A DNA stretch of 64,000 nt. Origin: Flavobacterium sp. ACN2. GTDB taxonomy: Bacteria > Bacteroidota > Bacteroidia > Flavobacteriales > Flavobacteriaceae. The position numbers were made by a program, and so were the translations under genes. Of the stretch, positions 52,206-61,642 are shown piece after piece (position 1 is the stretch's first letter; every line of letters begins with the position of its first letter). A model generated the notes under the pieces. It did no database searches. It was not told where the DNA came from and saw only the letters and a program-made list of their open reading frames with translations. The stretch is from the NCBI RefSeq assembly GCF_002303885.1, contig NZ_MRCM01000005.1:124001-188000 (forward strand). Reading direction: 5' to 3'.

Positions 52206-53630
52206 TTAAAACGGAACTTTTTCGTCTGTATTTAAAGTAAGTTTTGGATTTTTTGTCAACGCCGATAAAGGAAACGGAACGATATACAATCTTGAATTAG
52301 GCTGTAAGGTGTATGTTTTCTGTGGAACTGTTTTGTTTACAAGAGGAAAAACTCTCGTAATTGTTTTTGCATACTCGGTTTCTGTATTTAATCTTTTTAA
52401 ATCAAAAAATCTATTGAAACCAAAAAGCAATTCTTTTCTTCTTTCATTAATAACAAGATCCATTGTTTCTTTTCTTGTAGCTGGAACTTCTAAGTTTACT
52501 GCTCCTGATAAAATACGTTTTGCCCTCAATGTATTTAAAACAGTTACCGATTCGCTAAATCTATTTTCTCTAGCATAACATTCTGCAAGAATTAAATATA
52601 CTTCGGGTGTTTTCATGCCAACAGTTGGATAAAAGAACCTTGTATATTGAGTTCCCCAATATGCTGTATTGGAACCTTGATCTAAATTGGTTGCACTTGT
52701 AGAATTAAAGAACAAATTAAAACGCACATCGTTAGTTCCGAATAAAGTTCTCAATTCTGGACTTATAATATAAAGTTGTCCAAAATTCATTTCGTTATAC
52801 CCTGTCATGTACATATAACTTAACACCTCTGTATTGTCTGCTGCTGGAACAGCAAGAGATGTTGGTCCGCCTTTTGCATTGTAGGCAACCATATCAAATA
52901 GCTGATTATTGTAGCTCAACGATTTTTGCGCTGCTGCTTCTGCTGCTGCAATTTCGCGTTTAAACAAATGTACTTTTGCTTTAAAAGCATAAGCAAATGC
53001 TAAAGAAGGATGATAAACATCGGTTGGTTTTTCCTGAAGGTAAGGTAATGCATCTTCTATATCACGCTGAATAAAATCATAAACCTGAGCAACAGTAGAT
53101 TTAGAAGGTTGTGCTTCCAAATCAAATTTATCCATAATGCAGATTCCACCGTCAGTTGCTGCCGTTTGCGGATCATATCCTTTTGCGTAAGTATTTAGCA
53201 ATAAAAAATGATCGTAAGCTCTGTAAATTTTAGCTTCAGCTTTAGCCAATCTTTTTACATTCTCATCTCCTTTACTGTTATCAACCAAAGAAATAATAGT
53301 GTTCCATCTGTTGATATAAGTGTACGCTTGGTTATAAAAGCTAGAACCTGTCATTAAAGAAACGCGGTCGACACTTTCGTCAAAAGTAAAATTAAGAATA
53401 TCGATGTTTGGCGTTCTTCCGATTACGTTGGCTTCTCTCATCCATTGATCGTCAGATAAATATTGAAAATTATTAATCGGATAACCTCTTCCAGGAAGCG
53501 ACACCAATTCAAGAAATTGTTCTGGTGTTTCTACCACCAAAGCACCTTTTGGCGTAATGTCTGTATATTCTTCGCATGATGATACAGTCAACATCATGAA
53601 CGACAGCAGTGTTATATATAAATTTTTCAT
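52206..53630 (-). CDS. SusD/RagB family nutrient-binding lipoprotein
   Basis: The protein has 474 residues. The lipoprotein signal ends VSSC (Cys19), followed by EEYTD, an acidic stretch like the Bacteroidota export signal that leads to surface display. Helical TPR-like SusD fold with VETPEQFLELV near the start and ERRKELLFGFNRFFDLKRL near the C-terminus, a SusD hallmark. It caps the SusC transporter and binds the ligand on the surface. Three bases after the susC stop. Confidence 0.92.
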   Translation of the reverse strand: MKNLYITLLSFMMLTVSSCEEYTDITPKGALVVETPEQFLELVSLPGRGYPINNFQYLSDDQWMREANVIGRTPNIDILNFTFDESVDRVSLMTGSSFYNQAYTYINRWNTIISLVDNSKGDENVKRLAKAEAKIYRAYDHFLLLNTYAKGYDPQTAATDGGICIMDKFDLEAQPSKSTVAQVYDFIQRDIEDALPYLQEKPTDVYHPSLAFAYAFKAKVHLFKREIAAAEAAAQKSLSYNNQLFDMVAYNAKGGPTSLAVPAADNTEVLSYMYMTGYNEMNFGQLYIISPELRTLFGTNDVRFNLFFNSTSATNLDQGSNTAYWGTQYTRFFYPTVGMKTPEVYLILAECYARENRFSESVTVLNTLRAKRILSGAVNLEVPATRKETMDLVINERRKELLFGFNRFFDLKRLNTETEYAKTITRVFPLVNKTVPQKTYTLQPNSRLYIVPFPLSALTKNPKLTLNTDEKVPF

Positions 53631-53633
53631 TTT

Positions 53634-56600
53634 TTAAAGAGTAAGATTAAAGCCAAACAAATATGTTTTTGGCAATGGTAAATTACGTGTTGCAGAATTT
53701 GCGCTATAAACTTCTGGATCAATATGATTTCCAGCTGCACTACAGTACCAGATATTATTCATCTGGAAAGTAAATTTTGCCGATGTCATTTTAATTTTGT
53801 TTGCAAAATCTTTTGGCAGATTATAACTTAAAGAAATATTTCTAAGTTTAATATAATCTCCATCTACCACATTGGCATCAGAATTTCTCCACTGACTGCT
53901 GATCGTGTTTGCATAATTTCTCACACTTTCGTCAAAATCTACATATAGACGGGTATTTCCATTTTGGTTGGTATCGGTATAACGATCTGCAATTCCTGAA
54001 AGCGTTACTAAATCTGATCCCATATCAAGCGTTTCTTTACGCATTACGTTTCCGCCAGAAAAAACAAACAAGAAATTCAAATCAAATTGTTTATATGAAA
54101 AACGCTGTGAGAATGAACCTGTATAAGTTGGAACAAGGCTTCCCATATTTACTAAAGCCTCTGGACTATTAATTGTTTTAATACTGGTTGATATTGGATT
54201 TCCATTTGCATCAAAAGTGATTGACGGATTTCCGTTTTCATCTAATACATAAGGATACCCATTTACAGTTCCTCCATATTTGTAAGCATACAAACTATTA
54301 TAAGTATCATCTTTCAAGAAATAATCTCCGGGTGAACTAACGTAAACAGAAGCCGTAGACATTGCTCTTGTAATTTCTTTTACAGTCGTTTTATTGAAAG
54401 CAAAAATTAAATTAGAAGCGATACGAAAATCATTTGTTTTGTACCATTCAGAACCTGCGCTAAATTCGATTCCTTTATTTAATAATCCACCCGCATTAAT
54501 TCTTCTTGACAAAGCGCCAACTGTAGGATCTAAATCTGTTGTCGCCAATAAGTCGCTACTGTATTTGCGGTATACATCAATAGTACCGTTTAACTTTCCT
54601 CTAAATAAGCTGTAATCTACTCCAACATTCGTCGTTTGCGTTTTTTCCCATCTTAACATTGGGTTAGGCTGTGCCGTAATATTGGTATATTGTAATGACT
54701 GATATAGATTATCGTTTCTTCTAGTCGCTGTAATATAAGGTGTTGTACTTTGGTCAATATTACCATTAATACCGTAAGTCGTTCTTAACTTCAGCATATT
54801 AACCCATTTTACCTCTTTCATAAAATCCTCATTGCTAATATTCCAACCTAAACCTGCTGACCATAACGGACGGTTTTTATATTTCGGATCAACTCCAAAC
54901 AAATCGGCTCTATCTACACGGTAACTTCCTGTAATGTTGTATTTAGATAAATAAGTATAACTAGCTGTACTGAAAACCGAAAAATAGCGATGCAAAATTT
55001 CTGTCTGTGTTCTTGGTACAGTTGCCAAAGTTCTGTTGTTTCCATAAATGTAGCTTGCCACTCCCGTTTGGCTCAAAGCAAGATTATTCATAACTGCAGA
55101 AGAAAGTGTTACAGGATCGTAGCCATAACGCAATTGTTCGATGGTTCTAGGAAGAAAAGTTTCACGCATTTCAAAACCTGCCAAAGCATTTACCGAATGT
55201 TTGCCGTCGCCAAATTCTTGATTAAAATCTAACTGATTTCTAAAAGAATAGTTACTTGCCTGACTGCTCAATTGTTTGTATCGCCCTCCTGTAGAGAAAC
55301 CTTCAACATACGTATAAGCATTTGTAGTTGGGTTATATCCTGTTAAGGAATTAATCGCAGAACGCATTTTATAAGAGTTAACATCGTAATACTGTTCGTT
55401 GTCGTTTCTTCTTACTTCGTACTGAAATTGTGTATTAAAGCTTAATCCTTTATATAATTTCGCTTTTATGTTGGCAAAAGTTCTTAAGCTTAACGAATTT
55501 TGTTCTTCGATACCTTCTTTAAGCGAATTCAAAACATTAAATTCTGTCGATTTAAAACCACTCAAACCTGACAATTTTGCTGCTACAGCTGGATTTATAA
55601 CCCCTCCAGAAGTAAATCCATCTGCAACGCCTACAAACGGAGCTATTACAAGGTTTCCGTTATCGTCTGTAATACGCTCATATCTTTTTTGAATATCGTA
55701 ATTGCTATAACTACCATCCGTATTCTCATCATTGCTGTAAGTTCCGTTTACTCCAAATGTTGCGTTTAACCAGTTGTTAATTTGAAAACTGCTTTTGGCA
55801 TACAAGTTAAATGATCGGCTTTTATTGTTTACAATTCTCTCTTTTGATTCATCATAATTAAGAGAAACGTAAGTATTTTGTTTGGATGTACTTCCAGAGA
55901 ATGCAATATTGTAACGCTGTCTAAATTCGTTCTGCCACACATTGTCATGATAGTCTTTTATATAATCATTCTTTCTCCATTGGGCAATCGTACTATCAAA
56001 ATCAGCATTGGTAATTTTTCCTTCTTCCAAATTTCTGTTTAACTGATAAAGCGGACTGTAGTATTTCATACTCGAGTTCCCAATATCACCATAACTGTTA
56101 AACATCGTTGATGTATCAGCATATCGTGCTCTTTCTCTATTATAAACCGCCTGTTCATAATCGATTAAATCGCTAGTAGAAGCATAATTCATATCTCTCA
56201 AATTAGGTTTGCTTGAGATAAAGAAATCTGAATTTATGCTAACTTTCAGTTTACCGTTTCCTTTTTTGGTAGTCAAAACGATAATTCCATTTGCTGCTCT
56301 CGAACCATAAATAGAAGCCGCCGCCGCATCTTTAAGAACGTCAACGCTTTCGATATCATACGGATTAATATCATTTAAAGTCAATTGGGTTGGCAAACCA
56401 TCTATAACCAAAAGCGGACTGTAACCCACTTGATCAACAGAAAAAGTACCAATACCTCTTAAAATAGGTTTATCTGCTGCGGCACCACTTGGATTTTTCT
56501 GAAACATTAAACCCGCAACACGCCCCTCTAATGCACTTGCTAAATCAGCATTGATATTTTCATTTAATACCTTTTCATCCACTTTAGTAATTGCACCAGT

Positions 56601-57272
56601 AAAATTACTTCTTGCAATGGTTTGAAAACCAGTTACCACCACTTCTTTCATCGCAGCAACTTTGTCTTCTACCACAAGAGTTAATTCTTTACGTCCTGAA
56701 ATGGCAAAAGATTTTTTTTCGATAGTTAATCCTGTACAATCCAAAACACCATTTGACGGTACGCCATCAAAAGCAAAACTTCCGTCAAAATCGGTTACGC
56801 TTACCCTATTTGTTCCCCAAATCGTTACAGATACACCAGGAAAAGGTTCGTTTCTATTATTTACTACCTTTCCTCGTATATTTATTAATCCGTTTCCCTG
56901 ATCCTCTTCTTTTGAAGCAGTTACCACAATAGTTTGGTTGGTAATGGTATATTTTAAATTCTGATTTTTAAAGATCTGATTTAAAGCTTCTTTTACATTA
57001 GCATTCTTAACATTAATACTAACGGGTTTTGAATCTTTAAGCAGTTTCTGAGTATAAAAAACTTCGTAATTGGCTTGTTTTGCCACTTCTTTCAGAACTT
57101 TTTCTAAAGGAGCCTCTTTAAAATTTATGCTAATATTCTGCGCCTGTCCAGTAAAACTGCACAACACCATAAAAACAGCGCATAGCGCCCATAAATGAGC
57201 CGAAAAATGAACTTTAGGGATCTTTTTTTTAAGTTTTTTGTAAGGTTTTTTTGGTTGTAAATTTAATTTCAT
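53634..57272 (-). CDS. SusC/RagA TonB-linked transporter with STN domain
   Basis: The start at 57272 (MKLNLQPKK) gives a long basic signal peptide, ending FTGQAQ; the longer reading begins inside a hairpin and is rejected. About 1212 residues. Order: STN secretin/TonB N-terminal domain (about 45-100, FKEAPLEKVLKEVAKQANYEVF), carboxypeptidase-regulatory-like domain (about 125-200), plug (about 210-320, with ALEGRVAGLMFQ and GSRAANGIIVLTTKKG), and a large barrel ending LFGFNLTL. The STN domain signals to FecR, so ligand uptake is linked to the ECF sigma factor. Substrate unknown; the neighbouring protease suggests peptides. Confidence 0.93.
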   Translation of the reverse strand: MKLNLQPKKPYKKLKKKIPKVHFSAHLWALCAVFMVLCSFTGQAQNISINFKEAPLEKVLKEVAKQANYEVFYTQKLLKDSKPVSINVKNANVKEALNQIFKNQNLKYTITNQTIVVTASKEEDQGNGLINIRGKVVNNRNEPFPGVSVTIWGTNRVSVTDFDGSFAFDGVPSNGVLDCTGLTIEKKSFAISGRKELTLVVEDKVAAMKEVVVTGFQTIARSNFTGAITKVDEKVLNENINADLASALEGRVAGLMFQKNPSGAAADKPILRGIGTFSVDQVGYSPLLVIDGLPTQLTLNDINPYDIESVDVLKDAAAASIYGSRAANGIIVLTTKKGNGKLKVSINSDFFISSKPNLRDMNYASTSDLIDYEQAVYNRERARYADTSTMFNSYGDIGNSSMKYYSPLYQLNRNLEEGKITNADFDSTIAQWRKNDYIKDYHDNVWQNEFRQRYNIAFSGSTSKQNTYVSLNYDESKERIVNNKSRSFNLYAKSSFQINNWLNATFGVNGTYSNDENTDGSYSNYDIQKRYERITDDNGNLVIAPFVGVADGFTSGGVINPAVAAKLSGLSGFKSTEFNVLNSLKEGIEEQNSLSLRTFANIKAKLYKGLSFNTQFQYEVRRNDNEQYYDVNSYKMRSAINSLTGYNPTTNAYTYVEGFSTGGRYKQLSSQASNYSFRNQLDFNQEFGDGKHSVNALAGFEMRETFLPRTIEQLRYGYDPVTLSSAVMNNLALSQTGVASYIYGNNRTLATVPRTQTEILHRYFSVFSTASYTYLSKYNITGSYRVDRADLFGVDPKYKNRPLWSAGLGWNISNEDFMKEVKWVNMLKLRTTYGINGNIDQSTTPYITATRRNDNLYQSLQYTNITAQPNPMLRWEKTQTTNVGVDYSLFRGKLNGTIDVYRKYSSDLLATTDLDPTVGALSRRINAGGLLNKGIEFSAGSEWYKTNDFRIASNLIFAFNKTTVKEITRAMSTASVYVSSPGDYFLKDDTYNSLYAYKYGGTVNGYPYVLDENGNPSITFDANGNPISTSIKTINSPEALVNMGSLVPTYTGSFSQRFSYKQFDLNFLFVFSGGNVMRKETLDMGSDLVTLSGIADRYTDTNQNGNTRLYVDFDESVRNYANTISSQWRNSDANVVDGDYIKLRNISLSYNLPKDFANKIKMTSAKFTFQMNNIWYCSAAGNHIDPEVYSANSATRNLPLPKTYLFGFNLTL

Positions 57273-57336
57273 ACATTTACATTGGTTATAGTTAAACAAT
57301 AGTGGACAACTTATATTGGCTATAAACTTTTTAAAC

Positions 57337-57365
57337 AACCAGAAGCATCGCAACTGCCTCTGGTT
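57337..57365 (-). promoter_or_regulatory. Hairpin in the susC leader
   Basis: AACCAGA (57337-57343) / TCTGGTT (57359-57365) lies between fecR and susC. There is no good U run on the minus strand, so it may be a leader structure, an mRNA stabilizer or a weak attenuator. Confidence 0.4.
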
Positions 57366-57405
57366 TTTTAGTTTATAGACTCAATATAATCGGTTAAATA
57401 AGATT

Positions 57406-58554
57406 TTACGGATAGACAATAATCGTTTTCCCTTCAACCTTAAATTTTATATTACTAAGCTCAAGTACTTTTAATACCTCAGACAAATTTTTATTTCTAA
57501 ATGTACCTCCGTTAAATCTCACATCTGAGACATCACCACGGTACTCGACTTTAATTCCGTACCAGCGCTCCAACTGTTTCATTACAGATTTTAAATCGGC
57601 ATTATCAAATTTGAATCGGCCGTTTTTCCAAGCGATTGCAGCTTCGGTATCGACCTCTTTAACGGCAATCTTACTAGAACTTTCAGATATATTGGATTGC
57701 TGGCCTGGCTTTAAAATCGCTTTCTGATTTTTAGAAGAAACGGCAACACTTCCTTCTAATAATGTAGTTTTTACTACAGATTCATTATTGTACGCATGGA
57801 CATTAAAATGTGTTCCTAAAACTTCGATTGTTTGGTTAGCTGATTTTACTAAGAAAGGCTTGCTTTTATTTTTAGCAACTTCAAAATAAGCTTCTCCTTC
57901 TAGCTCAACAATTCTTTGATCTCCATTAAATTGAGTTGGATATTTGATAGACGAAACAGCATTCAAAAATACTTTTGTTCCATCTGCCAAAACAATATTA
58001 TATTGTCCGCCTGTTGGTGTCGAAAGGGTATTAAATGAATCTGCATCTTCTTCTGAAGTATCAGCATTTGGGTTTATTACATAAGTAATCACTCCATTGG
58101 CATCCATTTTAATGGTTACCTCATCCTGATCTTCTTTAGCAATAATATCTTTGGAAGAAATATCAGAAAGAACAATCTGCTTTCCGTTCGAAAGCGTTAA
58201 AATTCCTCTATTTCCGCCTGGGGCAATTTCTTTTGGTTTTTCGACAACCTGAATATTTTCTTGTTCTAGTCGTACTTCCGATTTTGTAAAATAGAATATT
58301 CCAGCACCAAATAATAACACGATAGATGCAGCGGCGGCAATACGCGGCCAAAGAGAAATCACTTTTGTTTGCTGCGCCAAAGGAAGTCTCGATTTCAAAT
58401 GTTCGTAACTATCTGCTAGTTCGTATTCGCTAAGCTGTTTATTGCTATTTACCGCTTTATGCAAATACCACGCATCAAGTTTGTCTTTATCTTCATCAGA
58501 TAAAGTGCCATTTTGATGTTTTTTAAGCAGTTCTAAAAATTCAGTTTCATTCAT
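57406..58554 (-). CDS. FecR-family anti-sigma factor
   Basis: The 382-residue protein has a cytoplasmic sigma-binding region (1-65), one membrane helix (about 68-87, IAAAASIVLLFGAGIFYF), a periplasmic FecR domain (about 175-275; TPTGGQYNIVLADGTKVFLNA, then GEAYFEVAKNKSKPFLVKS) and a C-terminal DUF4974 domain. It holds the ECF sigma factor until the STN domain of SusC reports ligand. The order is the usual sigma, FecR, SusC. Confidence 0.92.
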   Translation of the reverse strand: MNETEFLELLKKHQNGTLSDEDKDKLDAWYLHKAVNSNKQLSEYELADSYEHLKSRLPLAQQTKVISLWPRIAAAASIVLLFGAGIFYFTKSEVRLEQENIQVVEKPKEIAPGGNRGILTLSNGKQIVLSDISSKDIIAKEDQDEVTIKMDANGVITYVINPNADTSEEDADSFNTLSTPTGGQYNIVLADGTKVFLNAVSSIKYPTQFNGDQRIVELEGEAYFEVAKNKSKPFLVKSANQTIEVLGTHFNVHAYNNESVVKTTLLEGSVAVSSKNQKAILKPGQQSNISESSSKIAVKEVDTEAAIAWKNGRFKFDNADLKSVMKQLERWYGIKVEYRGDVSDVRFNGGTFRNKNLSEVLKVLELSNIKFKVEGKTIIVYP

Positions 58555-58740
58555 AATTACAACACGAAATTTTGTCTTGTTTTATAATAAGACAGTTAGA
58601 AAGGGGTTTTGTCATAGATGAAAATCAAAAAAATATTAATTTATCATTAATAAATTCATCGAAACGTTAGTTTCTCTTTATTAATGAGGCTTTTATGAGT
58701 AGATTTTATTTTAAAATTTAACAAAAAGAACAAGAAAAAT

Positions 58741-59310
58741 TTACCAGACAAAAACATTCAGCGCCGATTTTAGCTTTCCGCGAAGAATTTTTAGCGAATT
58801 ATAAACTTGCTGTTTAGCCGTTTTGTCTGTTATGTTTAATTGAAGTGCAATTTCGTCGTATGAAAGTTCTTCTACTTTTCTTAAAAGAAAAACTTCACGC
58901 ATTTTTTCAGGAAGTAAAGCAATTTCGCTTTCAATAATAGCTTCCAATTCTTTTTCTCTGAGTTTAGAATCTGCAAAAACATAATCATTTTCAATAAAGT
59001 TCGAAAAAGAATCTGCGTAACGAGAAACTACTTTCTCGTGAGCAATATGATTCAAGATTCTGTTTTTGGTTGCTTTGTATAAATAAGAAGATAACGATCC
59101 TGTGATTTCCAACTCCCGACGCTTGTTCCAGATAAACAAGAAAACTTCCTGAACAACATCATTGGCTTCATCATGATTTCCTGTCATTTTGTAGGCATGA
59201 TTTACTAAAAGTCTAGAATATCTTTCGAAAATTTCTGTATAGGCCAATTGATCATCATCCTTAAGGAGATTTAATAAGATATGATCAGCATATTTGCTAT
59301 AAACAGACAT
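58741..59310 (-). CDS. ECF RNA polymerase sigma factor, FecI-like
   Basis: The protein has 189 residues with sigma region 2 (AYTEIFERYSRLLVNHAYKMTG; NDVVQEVFLFIWNKR) and region 4 (LPEKMREVFLLRKVEELSYDEIALQLNITDKTAKQQVYNSL), a standard Bacteroidota FecI-like sigma. It is first in the locus, 186 bases before fecR, and is predicted to direct transcription of the SusC-SusD-protease genes. No TAnnTTTG match is clear upstream of it. Confidence 0.92.
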   Translation of the reverse strand: MSVYSKYADHILLNLLKDDDQLAYTEIFERYSRLLVNHAYKMTGNHDEANDVVQEVFLFIWNKRRELEITGSLSSYLYKATKNRILNHIAHEKVVSRYADSFSNFIENDYVFADSKLREKELEAIIESEIALLPEKMREVFLLRKVEELSYDEIALQLNITDKTAKQQVYNSLKILRGKLKSALNVFVW

Positions 59311-59647
59311 GAATTAATAAAAAGTGAGGATCAAAAACGCAATATTAAACAATTTTAATGTTAAAAGCCAAAAGATTATTAAGTTTAAAAAAGCGCAAAG
59401 GATTTCGTAAACATTTTTGAATAAAATTCAATATGATTAATCTTAATAATATTGAACAGCAGTATTATAGTGAAAAAAGTAGTCGCATTTTCAAACTTTT
59501 GCTTTTTTATGGCTAAATTTAAGGGTAAATGAAAATTTGACAATACTATAAAAAAATTATATAAAACAGTTAGCAGTTTAAGACAGTAATTTTAGAATAA
59601 TCTAAAAGATAGAGATAATTATTATTCATCCTTTAAAACCGATTATT
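59311..59647. other. Intergenic region between divergent genes
   Basis: 337 AT-rich bases hold the promoters of the ECF sigma gene and of the acidic protein gene. No gene, repeat or confident promoter match is seen. Confidence 0.5.
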
Positions 59648-59926
59648 ATGACATATGAAAATTACGCATCTGAAGAATTTGAAATGAATTCTTACGAGGA
59701 ACAACTACTACTAAATTATGACGACTTTTTAGACGGTGACTACACCAATAGACTGACAGCTTCTAATCATTATAATCTAGAGCTTGGAGAATTGGAAGAT
59801 AATCTTGAATATGATTTCGATTCAGAATATGATGAAAATGATTGGGAAGAAGAAGAGCTAAATGATATTGAAGGAGAATACGATAAGAATGAGGAAAAAC
59901 CTGGAAGTTTTGAAATGTTAGGCTAA
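59648..59926 (+). CDS. Very acidic small protein, unknown
   Basis: The protein has 92 residues, of which roughly 40 percent are Asp or Glu, in runs such as LEDNLEYDFDSEYDENDWEEEELNDIEGEY. There are no Cys and hardly any Lys before the end, and no signal peptide. It is probably disordered. It could act as a DNA mimic, a metal-binding or charge-buffering protein, but nothing in the neighbours decides. Eleven bases separate it from the next gene, so they are cotranscribed. Confidence 0.6.
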   Translation: MTYENYASEEFEMNSYEEQLLLNYDDFLDGDYTNRLTASNHYNLELGELEDNLEYDFDSEYDENDWEEEELNDIEGEYDKNEEKPGSFEMLG

Positions 59927-59937
59927 AAAATACTGCT

Positions 59938-60402
59938 ATGAAAAATTGGTTTCTATTTCTAATCTCAGTCTTCTTATTTTCATGTCAGCAAAAGGAAAAC
60001 AAAAAAACTTCTGCGGACTCCCCGATGCCAGTTGTTCAAGAAGAAAAAAAGCAGGAGAATAAACAAGTTGGCGACACTATTTCCATGAATTTTAAGAATG
60101 AAGAAAATGTGTTTTCAGCCGAAGGACATTTAGATTCTCTAAATTCAAAAATATATGTCAAATTCAAAAATGAAGATTTGGGCAAATTAAACGCTCAAAT
60201 AATTCCAGATACAGGAAAAGGAAACATTCGTTTTAATCAAATTATTTTTCCGGATAAAACCTCAGACGGCCCTTTCGGAATGGACATGAAAATGCCGCTT
60301 AAACAAAAAGGAACGCATATTTTTGTCATCGGACATTCTTTAATGGCCGACAATCCGTATTATGGTAATTTTAAAGTGCAGTTAAAGATTCAAAAAGAAT
60401 AA
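59938..60402 (+). CDS. Lipoprotein, unknown
   Basis: The 154-residue protein has a lipobox FLFSC (Cys16) followed by QQKENKKTSADS, a polar linker, then a beta-rich domain (about 45-150; SMNFKNEENVFSAEGHLDSL and MPLKQKGTHIFVIGHSLMAD). No family recognised. Probably cotranscribed with the acidic protein gene. Confidence 0.65.
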   Translation: MKNWFLFLISVFLFSCQQKENKKTSADSPMPVVQEEKKQENKQVGDTISMNFKNEENVFSAEGHLDSLNSKIYVKFKNEDLGKLNAQIIPDTGKGNIRFNQIIFPDKTSDGPFGMDMKMPLKQKGTHIFVIGHSLMADNPYYGNFKVQLKIQKE

Positions 60403-60414
60403 GGCGCTATAAAA

Positions 60415-61593
60415 TTATGCTTTGATTTTCCTTTTATTTCTCGCCCAATAAGTAAGATATACAATTCCTAGAATTAGCACCAAGATATCAAATCTAATGA
60501 TTTGCGGTATACGGTTGATTTGATCGTTATAGTAAGTTCCTCCTAAAAGAGCTCCCAAACCGATTCCGAGTTCCATCGAAATATACATCGTTGCGACCGC
60601 CTTTCCTCTATGTTCAGGATTACTCATATCAATAGTCCATGCGCTAATGGCTGGCGACAAAATACCGGTACCGACTCCGTAAATTCCGGCTCCGATTAAT
60701 AACATATTGATATCTCTTCCTGCACTTATTACAAAAAGAGCAATCGAAGTGATGATTAATCCAGCCATGATCACTTTTGGACGGCCATGTCTGTCGGAAA
60801 CTTTTCCCGCGCCAAAACGAACCATAACAGAAGCTACCGTAAAAGCAGTAAAAAATATCCCCTTATTTGTTGCTCCCAAATGCTCACTCCAATCTGGAAT
60901 TAAGGTTAAAATAAGTCCGAAAGCGGTGTACGAAAGAAAAGTGATAATTCCTGCTGGAAATACATTCCTATCTACAATATCATTTTTGCCTATAATGAAC
61001 ATTGATCGGTTCAATTTTTCTTTTGTCGCCAAAGTTTCTTTCATGTTCAAAACAATAATAATGGAAAAGAAAGCCAAAAAAGACGAAGTATAAAACATGA
61101 CATTGATTCCGTACAAATTCACAATCATACTGCCCAGCGCTGGTCCTAGCGCCCCACCAATACTAAAACATAATCCGTGCATTCCGAGTGCTTCTCCCCA
61201 TCTATGTTGCGGAATAATATCTGCCACATAAGCCGAAGTTGACGTAGGTTTAAATCCTGTCGAAAATCCATGAACTAAACGCAAAAGCAAAAATCCTGAA
61301 ACCGAACTCAAAATTGGATAGAGAAATCCGCAGATTACACATACTGAAGAGCCTATTGCCATAACCGGAACACGTCCCCATTTATCGGTAAGTTTACCGC
61401 TAAACGGACGAGAAATTGCGGCCGTCAAGGTAAATAATGAAATAATAAGTCCTTTATACTCTGCTCCTCCCAAACTGCTTAAATAATTGGGAAGTTCGGG
61501 TATCATCATATTAAAACTTGATGAAAATAATAGAGAACTCAAACAAAGCAAAATGAATTGTAAGGTATAAATTGATTTTTCGTTTTGTGACAT
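60415..61593 (-). CDS. Major facilitator superfamily transporter
   Basis: The protein has 392 residues and about 12 membrane helices. It has the MFS motif A GKLTDKWGRVPVM between helices 2 and 3 and its echo GKVSDRHGRPKVI in the second half, plus the motif C-like GGALGPALG. It resembles drug/proton antiporters (DHA1-like), but the substrate is unknown. It ends 12 bases from the convergent lipoprotein gene. Confidence 0.9.
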   Translation of the reverse strand: MSQNEKSIYTLQFILLCLSSLLFSSSFNMMIPELPNYLSSLGGAEYKGLIISLFTLTAAISRPFSGKLTDKWGRVPVMAIGSSVCVICGFLYPILSSVSGFLLLRLVHGFSTGFKPTSTSAYVADIIPQHRWGEALGMHGLCFSIGGALGPALGSMIVNLYGINVMFYTSSFLAFFSIIIVLNMKETLATKEKLNRSMFIIGKNDIVDRNVFPAGIITFLSYTAFGLILTLIPDWSEHLGATNKGIFFTAFTVASVMVRFGAGKVSDRHGRPKVIMAGLIITSIALFVISAGRDINMLLIGAGIYGVGTGILSPAISAWTIDMSNPEHRGKAVATMYISMELGIGLGALLGGTYYNDQINRIPQIIRFDILVLILGIVYLTYWARNKRKIKA

Positions 61594-61642
61594 TATTGAT
61601 TTTTTTGTATAACTAAAAAGGCAGATAGATAATTATGATTCT

